From Burkholderiaceae bacterium (GTDB taxonomy: Bacteria; Pseudomonadota; Gammaproteobacteria; Burkholderiales; Burkholderiaceae), in assembly GCA_947448415.1 (NCBI GenBank), contig CANFMT010000012.1:1-64000 (forward strand): 64,000 bases of DNA, written 5' to 3'. The notes under the pieces are model-generated. The model was not told the origin of the DNA, ran no database searches, and saw nothing but the letters and a program-made list of their open reading frames with translations. Of this stretch, positions 39,932 to 49,081 are shown one piece after another (positions within the stretch are counted from its first letter, which is position 1; every line of letters starts with the position of its first letter). A program made the position numbers and the translations under genes.

Positions 39932-40360
39932 TCAAAAATTAAATTGCTTGAGTGCTTCAGGCATGCCTTGCGCAATCGCAGCCTGTTCTTTTGCAGCGTA
40001 TGTTGCTGCATCCCACAACTCCAAGTGACTACCCATACCGAGCAAGATCACTTCTTTTTCAATGCCCGCAGCTGCGCGTAATTCTGGACTAACCAAAATT
40101 CGACCTGCGCCATCCAGATCTATTTCCGCTGCATTACCGAGAAAAATTCTGCGCCACCAATGCGCATCCATCGGAAGTTGAGCCACTCTTGCTCTAAATG
40201 TTTCCCACTCTGGTCGCGGAAAGAGCAGCAAGCAGCCATCCGGGTGTTTTGTAAGCGTGATGCGCCCCTCACCTTGCACCAACAAGGCGTCACGATGCTT
40301 TGCCGGCACAGACATGCGGCCTTTTGCATCTAAATTAAGAGCTGACGCACCTTGAAACAC
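39932..40360 (-). CDS. mraZ: Transcriptional regulator MraZ
   Basis: Ring-forming DNA-binding protein with two AbrB-like SpoVT domains that represses the dcw operon. 142 residues from the GTG at 40360 ([23 protein letters not shown]). The frame also opens at a TTG one codon earlier, but MFxGA is the family start. The second domain contains [20 protein letters not shown]. It is the first gene of the cluster. Its Shine-Dalgarno (GGGG) is part of the nearest MraZ box, so bound MraZ could also block translation initiation or early elongation. Confidence 0.95.
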   Translation of the reverse strand: MFQGASALNLDAKGRMSVPAKHRDALLVQGEGRITLTKHPDGCLLLFPRPEWETFRARVAQLPMDAHWWRRIFLGNAAEIDLDGAGRILVSPELRAAAGIEKEVILLGMGSHLELWDAATYAAKEQAAIAQGMPEALKQFNF

Positions 40361-40363
40361 CAA

Positions 40364-40393
40364 TTACCCCACTTTTTCACACTTCCTCCCACT
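40364..40393 (-). promoter_or_regulatory. MraZ operator: three tandem 10-bp boxes
   Basis: Read on the minus strand, three consecutive 10-mers, AGTGGGAGGA, AGTGTGAAAA and AGTGGGGTAA, end 3 bases before the mraZ GTG. The known MraZ target is a set of TGGG/GTG-type repeats with 10-bp spacing upstream of mraZ, and the fit is direct. This predicts autorepression of the whole dcw operon. Confidence 0.85.
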
Positions 40394-40419
40394 TTAGAGG
40401 ATCGCACTAAGGGGGTCAA
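40393..40419 (-). promoter_or_regulatory. Candidate dcw promoter
   Basis: On the minus strand a TTGACC -35 (40419-40414) and a TCTAAA -10 (40398-40393) with 15-bp spacing lie immediately upstream of the MraZ boxes. The -35 matches five of six consensus bases; the -10 is weaker and the spacing is short. The rest of 40364-40631 holds no ORF of note. It contains an 8-bp inverted repeat with arms at 40418-40425 and 40460-40467, and the LexA-like palindrome further out. Confidence 0.45.
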
Positions 40420-40574
40420 GTGTTTTTAGGGTTTTTTTAGGAATTTCTCTAATGTTTACAAACACTTAGCGTCATCTGTTCACAAAATGGTGATAATAAA
40501 ATAGCTACTTAAAACAAAGGCTTGGAAAATACACTTAAGAATAGGTCTTAGCTATTAGCCCTATTAATACCTAA

Positions 40575-40600
40575 ATATACTGTATTTAAAAACAGTATAT
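40575..40600. promoter_or_regulatory. LexA-like (SOS) box palindrome
   Basis: Nine-base arms ATATACTGT and ACAGTATAT flank 8 AT bases. The core is CTGT-N8-ACAG, exactly the LexA box used in gamma- and betaproteobacteria, with the flanking TA also matching. It is 32 bases past the coq7 stop and about 215 bases upstream of mraZ, both on the minus strand. As it lacks a T-run, a terminator is less likely. I find no small gene under it on either strand. Confidence 0.6.
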
Positions 40601-40631
40601 AAACAAAAATATATTTAAATTAATCGAAAAA

Positions 40632-41261
40632 TTAAATTTTGTAAGCCGTTGCTGTCATTACCTTTGATGTCGCCTTCATTAATTTCTGAATTGGCTTGGG
40701 CAACGGTACGCCTCCAGCATTTTTTGCAGCCAGCCCATGTTCAATTTCATCAATGCGCATTTGATCAATAATTGCACGCGAACGTTGATCATCTTTTGGT
40801 AGTTTTTCGAGATGACTTTCTAGGTGATTCTCAACTTGCTTCTCAGTTTCAGCAACAAATCCTAAACTCCACTTATCGCCTGCTAAGCCTGCTAACAAGC
40901 CGATCGCAAAGGATCCCGCATACCAAAGTGGATTGAGATAACTAGTGTGTGAACCTAATTCTTGAAGCCGAGTTTCACACCAAGCTAAATGATCCATTTC
41001 TTCTTGGCCAGAGTGGTTAAGCATCTCCTGAATTTGCCGATTTCGCGCTACTAATTTTTGGGATTGATACAGCGCTTGAGCGCAGACTTCACCCACGTGA
41101 TTTACTCGCATCAATCCTGCTGCATGTTCTCGCTCAGTTGCATTAAGAGAGTTACTCGTCCCAACCTCAGATCCAGGAGTTGGCCGCCCGGCATTTGCAC
41201 CTCCCACCACTGAGCGCATCGCGGTATCAAACTCAATAATGAGACGATCGATAGGGCTCAT
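40632..41261 (-). CDS. coq7: Ubiquinone hydroxylase Coq7 (3-demethoxyubiquinol 3-hydroxylase)
   Basis: Di-iron membrane-associated enzyme that hydroxylates the ring in a late step of ubiquinone synthesis; it replaces UbiF in many betaproteobacteria. The 209-residue protein has the carboxylate/histidine ligands in GLMRVNHVGEVCAQALY, EEMDHLAWCE and DEIEHG. The N-terminal 45 residues before the domain are variable. It follows bioB by 12 bases on the same strand, so the two may be co-transcribed. Confidence 0.93.
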   Translation of the reverse strand: MSPIDRLIIEFDTAMRSVVGGANAGRPTPGSEVGTSNSLNATEREHAAGLMRVNHVGEVCAQALYQSQKLVARNRQIQEMLNHSGQEEMDHLAWCETRLQELGSHTSYLNPLWYAGSFAIGLLAGLAGDKWSLGFVAETEKQVENHLESHLEKLPKDDQRSRAIIDQMRIDEIEHGLAAKNAGGVPLPKPIQKLMKATSKVMTATAYKI

Positions 41262-41273
41262 TTGGACAGAAAA

Positions 41274-42323
41274 CTAGACTAAAACTTCTGCCTTGCAACT
41301 CTGTTTAGTCTTCAAACCAAGCTCCGCTAAGAGCTCACGGTCTTGTTCCGCCTCAGGATTACCGGTAGTGAGTAGTTGCTCACCATAAAAAATCGAATTG
41401 GCTCCAGCCATGAAACACATAGCCTGCACAGCTCTTCCAAGCTCTTGGCGCCCTGCAGATAAACGCACGCGCGCTTTTGGCATAGTGATACGGGCAACAG
41501 CAATGGTCCTCACAAACTCAAGAGGATCCAAGGGTTTTTGCTCCGCCAAAGGAGTACCCGCAACTGGCACCAGATGATTAATAGGCACCGACTCAGGATA
41601 AGGACTTAAGTTGGCCAAGCGCGCTAAGAATGCTGCACGCTGCTCGCGAGATTCACCCATACCCACAATGCCACCGCAGCAGACAGACATACCAGCCGCA
41701 CGAACATTGGAGATCGTATCTAAGCGATCTTGATAGCCGCGAGTAGAAATTACTGAGCGATAAAAATCTTCGCTGGTATCAAGATTATGGTTATAGAAAT
41801 CAAGGCCTGCCTCTTGTAGGGCTTGGGCTTGATCAGCCTCCAGCATCCCCAAGGTTGCGCATGTTTCAAGACCTAAGGCCTTAACACCCTTAATCATGGC
41901 AGTTACTTTTTCAATGTCGCGGTCCTTGGGTTCACGCCATGCGGCGCCCATACAAAAACGATTAGAACCAGCTGCTTTAGCTGCTTTAGCAGCCTCTAGA
42001 ACCTCTTCAAGACCCATCAACTTCTCTGCTTTTACATCGGTGTCATACCGAGCAGCCTGTGGGCAGTAACCACAATCTTCGGGACAGCCCCCGGTTTTAA
42101 TGGACAACAGCGTAGCCAATTCCACATTACCCTCAGGAAAATAGATCTTGTGGGTTTCTTGAGCCTTGAGCATCAATTCATTAAATGGGAGAGCAAAAAG
42201 CGCTTCAATTTGTACTACAGACCACTCTCCGGACGAACTTACCCCGGTATTAGCACCCTTATGCAAATCAGCCTTAGATTTAAAGTGGGCAAGAGGTTTT
42301 TCAGTGCTTTGAGTGTCCAGCAT
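41274..42323 (-). CDS. bioB: Biotin synthase
   Basis: Radical-SAM enzyme that inserts sulfur into dethiobiotin. C80, C84 and C87 (CPEDCGYC) bind the 4Fe-4S cluster. [12 protein letters not shown] and [11 protein letters not shown], which hold ligands near the auxiliary 2Fe-2S site, are conserved. At 349 residues its length is normal. It diverges from bioA; the 89-base gap must hold both promoters, but I see no recognisable BirA operator. Confidence 0.97.
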   Translation of the reverse strand: MLDTQSTEKPLAHFKSKADLHKGANTGVSSSGEWSVVQIEALFALPFNELMLKAQETHKIYFPEGNVELATLLSIKTGGCPEDCGYCPQAARYDTDVKAEKLMGLEEVLEAAKAAKAAGSNRFCMGAAWREPKDRDIEKVTAMIKGVKALGLETCATLGMLEADQAQALQEAGLDFYNHNLDTSEDFYRSVISTRGYQDRLDTISNVRAAGMSVCCGGIVGMGESREQRAAFLARLANLSPYPESVPINHLVPVAGTPLAEQKPLDPLEFVRTIAVARITMPKARVRLSAGRQELGRAVQAMCFMAGANSIFYGEQLLTTGNPEAEQDRELLAELGLKTKQSCKAEVLV

Positions 42324-42412
42324 GGGTAAATTCCAGAAAATAGATCAATTCAAGGCATAAACATAACAGATACAGGCTTAAGTTTGGAAAAACTAGTGGT
42401 CAAATATCAAAC

Positions 42413-43759
42413 ATGAAGGTTATTTCTGATCCAAACCAAGATTCTTTAGTAGATCGCAGCCTCGCAGCGGTTTGGCACCCCTGTACGCAAATGAAGCAGC
42501 ACGAGTCATTTCCCCTAATTGCCATCGCTAAGGGAAAGGGTGCTTGGCTTTATGACGAACAGGGAAATGCCCTGTTAGATTGCATTAGCTCCTGGTGGAC
42601 AAATTTATTTGGGCACTCCAATCCTCGCATCAATAAAGCGATTACAGGGCAGTTAGAAAAAATTGAGCACGTCATGCTTGCGGGATTTACTCACGCCCCA
42701 GTTGTTGAGCTCTCTGAAAAACTCTCAGCACTGACTAATGAAAATTTAGGCCACGTCTTTTACGCATCCGATGGCGCCTCTGCAGTAGAAATTGCCTTAA
42801 AGATGAGTTATCACTTTTGGCAACTGAATGGCAAAGAGAAAAAGAAGAGATTTGTATGTCTTGAAAATGGTTATCACGGTGAGACACTTGGCGCATTAGC
42901 AGTAACTGATGTCGCCATTTTTAGAGATGCTTATGGAGCTCTCTTGCAAGATGTTTACACCATTGACTCGCCGGATGCACGTAAGGCGAAATCAGGACAA
43001 AGCGCGGAAGATGTTGCGAAATATGCAGCAGAGAAATTACAGCAATTACTAGAAAAAGAACATGAACATATTGCTGCCATCATCGTTGAGCCCCTGGTGC
43101 AATGTGCAGGGCAAATGGCTATGTACTCACCCATTTACCTGCGACTAGTACGAGAGCTTTGTGATCGCTACCAAGTCCATCTGATTGCCGACGAGATAGC
43201 TGTTGGCTGTGGGCGTAGCGGTAAATTCTTTGCTTGCGAACATGCTGAAATTTGGCCTGATTTTTTAACACTGTCTAAAGGGATTAGCGGCGGCTACCTC
43301 CCGCTATCTTTATGCATGACTACCGACAAGATTTATCGTGCTTTTTATAGCGATCAAACTCGTCATGGATTTTTACACTCTCACTCTTATACGGGTAATC
43401 CACTTGCCTGCGCAGCTGCATTAGCCTGTCTTGAAATTTTTGAAGCAGAAAAAGTTTTAGAAAAAAATCTCATCCGCGCACAAGATTTAGAAAATGCATT
43501 TTCATGGGCCAAATCAGATTCTCGAATTTCTTATTATCGGCAACAGGGAATGATTTTGGCTTTTGATGTAAATAGTGAGCATATTAAAAATCCTAGCGCT
43601 TTTGCACGTGAAATGTTTTCAAATGGGCTTAGAGAAGGTGTATTGATTAGGCCAATCGGTAGTACTGTTTATGTAATGCCGCCATATATTTTGTCTACGC
43701 AGGAAACGATGCAGATGGGAAGCTCCGTAAGGAACGCTCTTAATAAGACTTTGATATGA
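42413..43759 (+). CDS. bioA: Adenosylmethionine--8-amino-7-oxononanoate aminotransferase
   Basis: PLP-dependent fold-type I aminotransferase making 7,8-diaminopelargonate with SAM as amino donor. The 448-residue protein starts near VWHPCTQMKQHE, the BioA signature. It has SSWWTNLFGHSNPRI, the YHGETLGALAV loop and the PLP lysine in LSKGISGGYLPLS. It is first of bioA-bioF-bioD and overlaps bioF by 4 bases. Confidence 0.96.
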   Translation: MKVISDPNQDSLVDRSLAAVWHPCTQMKQHESFPLIAIAKGKGAWLYDEQGNALLDCISSWWTNLFGHSNPRINKAITGQLEKIEHVMLAGFTHAPVVELSEKLSALTNENLGHVFYASDGASAVEIALKMSYHFWQLNGKEKKKRFVCLENGYHGETLGALAVTDVAIFRDAYGALLQDVYTIDSPDARKAKSGQSAEDVAKYAAEKLQQLLEKEHEHIAAIIVEPLVQCAGQMAMYSPIYLRLVRELCDRYQVHLIADEIAVGCGRSGKFFACEHAEIWPDFLTLSKGISGGYLPLSLCMTTDKIYRAFYSDQTRHGFLHSHSYTGNPLACAAALACLEIFEAEKVLEKNLIRAQDLENAFSWAKSDSRISYYRQQGMILAFDVNSEHIKNPSAFAREMFSNGLREGVLIRPIGSTVYVMPPYILSTQETMQMGSSVRNALNKTLI

Positions 43760-44988
43760 CCAAGTCATTTAATGCCCTCGCAATGGCGCAAGAGAAAATT
43801 GCCGACCTTGATCAACAACTCTTGAAGCGCTCTTTGCGGGTAACAAATACGCCCTGTGATACCCATATACAAGTTGCTGGGCGTCATCTCAAGGCATTTT
43901 GCAGCAATGACTATCTTGGACTTGCTAATCACCCAGATTTAATTAATGCCTTGGCCGAAGGCGGAGAGTTATATGGCGCTGGCAGCGGAGCCTCCCACTT
44001 AATTAGTGGTCATAGCATTGCCCATGAATTACTAGAAAAAAAGTTGGCCTCATTTCAGGCGGAACATATTCCTAACGTACGTGCATTATTTTTTAGCACA
44101 GGTTATATGGCAAATCTCGCCGCAATTACTGGGCTAGCAAAACTCACTCAACGGGGTGAGGTCAGCCTGTACTCCGCCAAACTCAATCATGCCTCGCTCA
44201 TTGATGGCGTACGCTTAGCTAGCGCCCAAACAAATGCTGTGGTCTCGCTCTTCGATCACACATGCCCTAGCTCTTTAATTGAGCTCCTTAAAGCTGATAA
44301 AAAACCACTCAAAATTATCGTTACTGATGGTGTCTTCAGCATGGATGGAGATTTAGCAGCAGTTAAAGAGCTACTGAAAATTGCCGAGGATTACGATGCG
44401 CTGTTATTGATTGATGATGCTCATGGCTTTGGTGTGTTGGGTAAAAATGGTCACGGAATTTTGGAACAAGAAAGGCTTTGTTCTGATCGCATCATTTATA
44501 TCGGGACTCTAGGAAAAGCTGCGGGTGTCAGCGGTGCTTTTATTTGTGCGCAGGACTCTTTTATTGAATGGCTCATTCAAAAAGGGCGTCCTTATATTTA
44601 CAGCACTGCAACGCCCCCTGCAATTGCACATACCTTGCTAAAAAGCCTGGATTTGATTGAAGGTGAAGAGGGCTGTACACGTCGCAAGCATTTAAATCAG
44701 CTCATTACTATTTGGCAAGAAGAGATGACATTTGTAAACTGGGACAAAGTTTCCTCTTGCACACCCATTCAACCAGTGATCCTCGGTAGCAATGCCAATG
44801 CTCTTATGGCGTCAACACTATTAGATGGTGAAGGCTATTGGATCCCAGCAATTCGTCCGCCCACCGTGCCGCTTGGCAGCTCACGTTTACGCATTACTTT
44901 TTCAGCAAACCATAGCGCTGAAGATTTGCGAGAATTGATTGCCACTCTCAAAGTCATCGAACAAAAAGTGATTGGAAAACAAGCTTGA
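43756..44988 (+). CDS. bioF: 8-amino-7-oxononanoate synthase
   Basis: PLP enzyme condensing pimeloyl thioester with alanine. The 410-residue protein has FCSNDYLGLANHPD, GAGSGASHLISGH, the DDAHGFGVLGKNGHG aspartate/histidine segment and the PLP lysine in GTLGKAAGVSGAF. Its stop overlaps the TTG start of bioD. Confidence 0.96.
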   Translation: MTKSFNALAMAQEKIADLDQQLLKRSLRVTNTPCDTHIQVAGRHLKAFCSNDYLGLANHPDLINALAEGGELYGAGSGASHLISGHSIAHELLEKKLASFQAEHIPNVRALFFSTGYMANLAAITGLAKLTQRGEVSLYSAKLNHASLIDGVRLASAQTNAVVSLFDHTCPSSLIELLKADKKPLKIIVTDGVFSMDGDLAAVKELLKIAEDYDALLLIDDAHGFGVLGKNGHGILEQERLCSDRIIYIGTLGKAAGVSGAFICAQDSFIEWLIQKGRPYIYSTATPPAIAHTLLKSLDLIEGEEGCTRRKHLNQLITIWQEEMTFVNWDKVSSCTPIQPVILGSNANALMASTLLDGEGYWIPAIRPPTVPLGSSRLRITFSANHSAEDLRELIATLKVIEQKVIGKQA

Positions 44989-45713
44989 GTGAAGCTTCTG
45001 GATTATTTATTACTGGTACCGATACCGAGGTTGGTAAAACCTTGGTGAGCGGAGCCCTCATATTCAAGCTTCGCGCCCAAGGAATAAATACGCTTGGATT
45101 TAAGCCAGTCGTTGCGGGTACATACCAAGATAATCACGGCGCTCTTCTTAATGAAGACCTAGAAACATTACGCATTGCATCCAATCTCAATCCTGGTCAA
45201 ATAGATTTATGTCCATACATTCTTGATGAACCCGCTGCGCCACATCTGGTAGCAGCAGATTTAGGTCTACGACTTGAGTTAGAGACCATCATGCAAGCAT
45301 TTAGCAAAGTACAAAGCCAAGCTGATTTTGTCATTGCCGAGGGGGCAGGGGGATTTTTAATTCCCTTAAATGATCAGCAAGATTTGAGTGACGTTGCGCA
45401 AAGAATCGATTTTCCAATCATCTTAGTAGTAGGGATGAAGTTAGGCTGCCTAAATCACGCCCTCCTTACTTACGAAGCAATGAAGACTCGAAACTTAAAG
45501 ATTGCTGGGTGGGTTGCCAATACCCTTTCAAGTGAAATGCCACTACTCCAAGAGAATATTGAGGCCTTGAAATCAAAAATTGAGATACCTTTTTTAGGAT
45601 TAATCCCTACACTGCCCAAGCAACTTCAAAAACCAGAAAACAGCCCATACTCAATTACAGCTCTTGAATTTGCTGCACAGCACATAGAGCTACCTAAAAT
45701 TGAATCCGCCTAA
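44985..45713 (+). CDS. bioD: ATP-dependent dethiobiotin synthetase
   Basis: Carboxylates diaminopelargonate to dethiobiotin. The P-loop GTDTEVGKT is at 11-19, with GFKPVVAG and the EGAGGFLIPL motif. 242 residues. It starts at TTG in a TTGA overlap with the bioF stop. No bioC or bioH gene is adjacent, so the pimeloyl branch must be encoded elsewhere. A 7-bp inverted repeat (TTGGATT...AATCCAA) just past the stop lacks a T-run. Confidence 0.94.
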   Translation: MSEASGLFITGTDTEVGKTLVSGALIFKLRAQGINTLGFKPVVAGTYQDNHGALLNEDLETLRIASNLNPGQIDLCPYILDEPAAPHLVAADLGLRLELETIMQAFSKVQSQADFVIAEGAGGFLIPLNDQQDLSDVAQRIDFPIILVVGMKLGCLNHALLTYEAMKTRNLKIAGWVANTLSSEMPLLQENIEALKSKIEIPFLGLIPTLPKQLQKPENSPYSITALEFAAQHIELPKIESA

Positions 45714-45780
45714 ATTGGATTAATTTGCAGTGATTCAATCCAAAGCTGCGAAGCAAAAGAGTTTCGGATAAGATGAAGGG

Positions 45781-46977
45781 ATGCATTTACCTTCTGAAAT
45801 CATCGCTTCAGCAGAAGCCATTCAAGAAATTCGACGCAATATTCACGCTCATCCTGAATTACGTTTCGAAGAAAATCGCACAGCCGATTTAGTTGCACAA
45901 GCACTTTCGAGCTGGGGCATTACTGTTTTCCGCGGCATGGGCACAACAGGCGTTGTTGGTCGGCTGGACGGTGATTTGGGTCATGGCAAGATGATAGGTA
46001 TGCGCGCAGATATGGATGCATTGCCCCTCCAAGAACATAACAACTTTGAGCATGCCTCACGTAACCCAGGAAAAATGCATGCCTGCGGTCACGATGGCCA
46101 TACGGCCATGCTCTTAGGAGCAGCTCAATATTTATCGAATCATCGGGACTTCAAAGGTACTGTCATTTTCATTTTTCAGCCAGCAGAAGAAGGCGGTGCC
46201 GGAGCAAACGAAATGATCAAGGATGGCTTGTTTGAAAAGTTTCCTTGTGATGCAGTATTTGGTTTGCATAATTGGCCTGGCTTAGCAGAGGGTCACTTTG
46301 GCGTTACTGCTGGCCCTATGATGGCCTCTAGCAATACTTTTGAAATTACCATCAAAGGCAAAGGCGGTCATGCAGCCTTGCCACACAATAGCGCTGATCC
46401 AGTATTTGCCGGTGCGCAAGTTGTTCTTGCCCTACAAGGAATCATTACGCGTAATAAACGTCCGGTAGATGCGGCCGTAATATCGGTTACACAATTTCAT
46501 GCGGGCGAAACTAGTAACGTCATTCCTGATAGCGCCTTTATAGGCGGTACGGTGCGCACCTTTACATTAGAAGTTCTCGATCTTATTGAGCGACGTCTGC
46601 GAGAAATTTCTCATAATGTAGCCAGTGCATTTGATTGCCAAACAGAGATTACCTTTGCCAGAAACTATCCACCATTAATCAATCACGCTAAGGAAGTTGA
46701 ATTTGCTAGCGAAGTAATGAGTGAACTAGTAGGCAAACAAAACGTGAGCACCTCAATCGATCCAACCATGGGTGCGGAAGACTTTGCCTTCATGTTGCTA
46801 GAAAAACCAGGATGTTACGTATTCCTGGGCAACGGTGATGGTGATCATCGTTCGGTAGGTCATGGCATGGGTCCATGCCACCTACACAATCCATCCTATG
46901 ACTTCAATGATGCTTTGATTCCGGTGGGCGTGAGCTATTGGGTCACACTAGCTCAACGCTACCTAGGCAAAAATTAA
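45781..46977 (+). CDS. M20 family amidohydrolase (hippurate/N-acyl-amino acid hydrolase-like)
   Basis: Cytoplasmic zinc amidohydrolase of 398 residues. The metal-binding MRADMDALPLQE, MHACGHDGHTAMLLG and PAEEGGAGA motifs and the central dimerisation domain (about 185-300) are of the IlvE-like amidohydrolase/hippuricase group. The final metal site is GAEDFAF and a C-terminal LHNPSYDFND. AAGGG directly precedes the ATG. Substrates in this family include N-acetyl and N-benzoyl amino acids; the context does not decide. Confidence 0.88.
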   Translation: MHLPSEIIASAEAIQEIRRNIHAHPELRFEENRTADLVAQALSSWGITVFRGMGTTGVVGRLDGDLGHGKMIGMRADMDALPLQEHNNFEHASRNPGKMHACGHDGHTAMLLGAAQYLSNHRDFKGTVIFIFQPAEEGGAGANEMIKDGLFEKFPCDAVFGLHNWPGLAEGHFGVTAGPMMASSNTFEITIKGKGGHAALPHNSADPVFAGAQVVLALQGIITRNKRPVDAAVISVTQFHAGETSNVIPDSAFIGGTVRTFTLEVLDLIERRLREISHNVASAFDCQTEITFARNYPPLINHAKEVEFASEVMSELVGKQNVSTSIDPTMGAEDFAFMLLEKPGCYVFLGNGDGDHRSVGHGMGPCHLHNPSYDFNDALIPVGVSYWVTLAQRYLGKN

Positions 46978-46998
46978 TTCTCTTTGCAGATTTTCTAA

Positions 46999-47775
46999 TT
47001 AAGAATTTGTAAACTTTGCTGGGCGTTTTTCCATAAACGCAGCCATGCCCTCTTTTTGATCATTTGTTCCAAAGCAAGCATGGAATAAACGACGCTCAAA
47101 GTGAATGCCCTCTGAAAGAGTAGTTTCGTAAGCGGTATTAATACTTTCTTTGACCATCATGGCAGTGAGTAAAGGCATATCAGCAATGCCTTTAGCAATC
47201 GCTTTGACTTCCTTAAGTAGCTCAGCCTGAGGAAATACTCTAGCCACCAATCCAGAGCGCTCTGCTTCAGCAGCATCCATCATGCGACCTGTAAGCGCCA
47301 GATCCATAGCCTTTGCCTTAGATACTGCACGTGGAAGGCGTTGTGTGCCGCCTGCCCCAGGAATAATTCCAAGCTTGACTTCGGGTTGAGCAAACTTCGC
47401 ATTATCAGCAGCCATAATGGTGTCGCACATCATCGCCAATTCGCATCCGCCACCAAGTGCATATCCTGATACTGCTGCGATGACGGGCTTGCGAACTTTT
47501 TTAATCTCTTCCCAGTTGCGAGTGATGAAATCTTCTCGATAAACATCTTTCAATCCATACTTCGCCATAGATGCAATATCAGCTCCCGCAGCAAATGCTT
47601 TTTCGCTTCCAGTGACAATGATGCAACCAATATTGTCATCCGCATCAAAACCCAATAAGGCAACGCCAACCTCATCCATCAATTGATCATTGAGGGCATT
47701 GAGCACTTCAGGGCGATTCAAAGTGATAGTGGCAACCCTACCATCCACTTCTGTCAAAATTGTCTTGTAGCTCAT
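46999..47775 (-). CDS. Enoyl-CoA hydratase (crotonase family)
   Basis: 258-residue crotonase-fold enzyme that hydrates 2-enoyl-CoA in fatty acid degradation. Oxyanion hole segments [11 protein letters not shown] and [15 protein letters not shown], and the two catalytic glutamates in the region [20 protein letters not shown], are visible. The pattern is close to short-chain enoyl-CoA hydratases. It stands alone between the M20 gene (convergent) and mltA. Confidence 0.92.
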   Translation of the reverse strand: MSYKTILTEVDGRVATITLNRPEVLNALNDQLMDEVGVALLGFDADDNIGCIIVTGSEKAFAAGADIASMAKYGLKDVYREDFITRNWEEIKKVRKPVIAAVSGYALGGGCELAMMCDTIMAADNAKFAQPEVKLGIIPGAGGTQRLPRAVSKAKAMDLALTGRMMDAAEAERSGLVARVFPQAELLKEVKAIAKGIADMPLLTAMMVKESINTAYETTLSEGIHFERRLFHACFGTNDQKEGMAAFMEKRPAKFTNS

Positions 47776-47800
47776 GTTTTTCTCTCAAATATCCAATTAA

Positions 47801-48952
47801 TTAACGTGGCAGTAATAACCACATCTTGCCATTTTGTTTCATGCGACCAGCCATTTCACCGGCAGCCTCCCCTGAACCCCAATAGTAATCAGCCCTGACC
47901 CCGCCGACAATAGCCTTACCGGTGTCTTGCGCCATAACTAATTTTTGCAATGGTTCAGAACTGAGAGGTTTAGTGGTGGACAAAAATACTGGCGCGCCCA
48001 ACGGCATAGCTTGGAGATCAACCGCAATGCTTCGCTCGGCGGTCAATGGAACTCCGAGTGCTCCATTAGGCCCTAAATCAGCAGATACATTGCCTGGTAA
48101 TTCTTTAAAGAACACAAAACGAGGATTGGCGTTAAGCATTTCATTAACGCGATCAGGATTACGTTTAGCCCATTGTGAAATGCCCTGCATAGTTGCTTCA
48201 CTTCTTGAAATCTCTTTTCGATCTAGTAGCCACTGAGCAAAAGACTTAAATGGCTGATCGTTCGTACCTGCATACCCTAAGCGCAGGACTTTACCGTCCT
48301 GAAGGCGAATTTTTCCAGACCCCTGTATCTGCATAAATGCGGCAGCAACTGGATCTTGCACCCATGCAATTTCAGAACCCTGAAGAATGCCAGAACTCAT
48401 TAATTCTGCACGTGCTAGTCCTGGGTTCGGCTTCGATTTTTTCCAAGCATTTGGATAGGAGTACAGCGGAACGGTATAAGTATTTGTGCGCGTTTGTGAG
48501 CCAGTCATCACTGGTTCGTAATATCCAGTGATCATGCCCGCATCACTTCCCGCACTGTTGCGAATCTCGTAAACTTGAAAATTATTTTCAAAATATTTAC
48601 GGATAGCCTGAGAGTCTCGACCCGATACATTTGCCGCTTGTGCGCATACTTGATGCCAATTGATTTCACTATTGCGCTTACGTAAACCATCGCAGCTTTT
48701 TTGCCAAGCAGGCCAAGCTTGTGATAAATCATCATCCTGCCAGCCAGGCAATGCTTGCCAGGATACAGCGCTAAAACTAGCAATAGATGAGCTATAGGAA
48801 CTAGGCGCCACGCCTGATGTAGCTCGAATCCCCGAACCACGAGTTGGCGGTGTCGAACAACCTGAAATCAAACTTGCAAGAAGGATAGCGAATACACTAA
48901 CTAAAGTTACTTCTTTTGCAACAAATTGCATTAATTTAAATTTAGAAATCAT
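47801..48952 (-). CDS. mltA: Membrane-bound lytic murein transglycosylase A
   Basis: Outer-membrane lipoprotein that cleaves glycan strands to 1,6-anhydro products. From the ATG at 48952 (383 residues) a signal peptide runs through VFAILLASLISG to the lipobox cysteine (ISGC). The MltA domain and the C-terminal 3D domain (AQDTGKAIVGGVRADYYWGSG, holding the catalytic aspartate) follow. The frame is open to 49051, but that adds 33 hydrophilic residues before the signal peptide; the ATG at 48931 is another option. The start overlaps head to head with the 37-residue ORF on the plus strand. Confidence 0.9.
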   Translation of the reverse strand: MISKFKLMQFVAKEVTLVSVFAILLASLISGCSTPPTRGSGIRATSGVAPSSYSSSIASFSAVSWQALPGWQDDDLSQAWPAWQKSCDGLRKRNSEINWHQVCAQAANVSGRDSQAIRKYFENNFQVYEIRNSAGSDAGMITGYYEPVMTGSQTRTNTYTVPLYSYPNAWKKSKPNPGLARAELMSSGILQGSEIAWVQDPVAAAFMQIQGSGKIRLQDGKVLRLGYAGTNDQPFKSFAQWLLDRKEISRSEATMQGISQWAKRNPDRVNEMLNANPRFVFFKELPGNVSADLGPNGALGVPLTAERSIAVDLQAMPLGAPVFLSTTKPLSSEPLQKLVMAQDTGKAIVGGVRADYYWGSGEAAGEMAGRMKQNGKMWLLLPR

Positions 48953-49064
48953 GATTGCCAATTTACTCGATGAATACCCAATGATCCTCTTTGCTGTTGA
49001 GGGGGCTATTGCTTTAGGGCTTTTGTTATTTATTGTGCTTTGGACCGGCAAGGGAAAAAAGTAA
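48951..49064 (+). CDS. Small single-span membrane protein (37 residues), unknown function
   Basis: ATG to TAA, 37 codons: an acidic N-terminus (MIANLLDEYP), a hydrophobic helix of about 22 residues (ILFAVEGAIALGLLLFIVLW) and a basic C-terminus (TGKGKK). This is the pattern of a real small inner-membrane protein, with charges predicting N-out/C-in. It fills the otherwise empty gap between mltA and apaG, and its ATG overlaps the likely mltA start on the other strand by two bases. The Shine-Dalgarno is poor (TTTAGAAATC). I recognise no family. Confidence 0.55.
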   Translation: MIANLLDEYPMILFAVEGAIALGLLLFIVLWTGKGKK

Positions 49065-49081
49065 TCTTTTCGCCTATTTGC

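Noticed and set aside
39453..39935. 160-codon frame overlapping rsmH on the same strand
   Set aside because: rsmH in the other frame is complete and conserved; this frame has odd composition and no homology signature.
40400..40574. Small SOS-induced gene (SulA-like) under the LexA-like box
   Set aside because: Reading the minus strand from the box to mraZ gives only ORFs of about 8-9 codons.
42324..42412. BirA operator between bioB and bioA
   Set aside because: I could not find the long dyad expected for a BirA site.
45714..45780. tRNA or terminator after bioD
   Set aside because: Only a 7-bp inverted repeat is present; there is no cloverleaf and no T-run.
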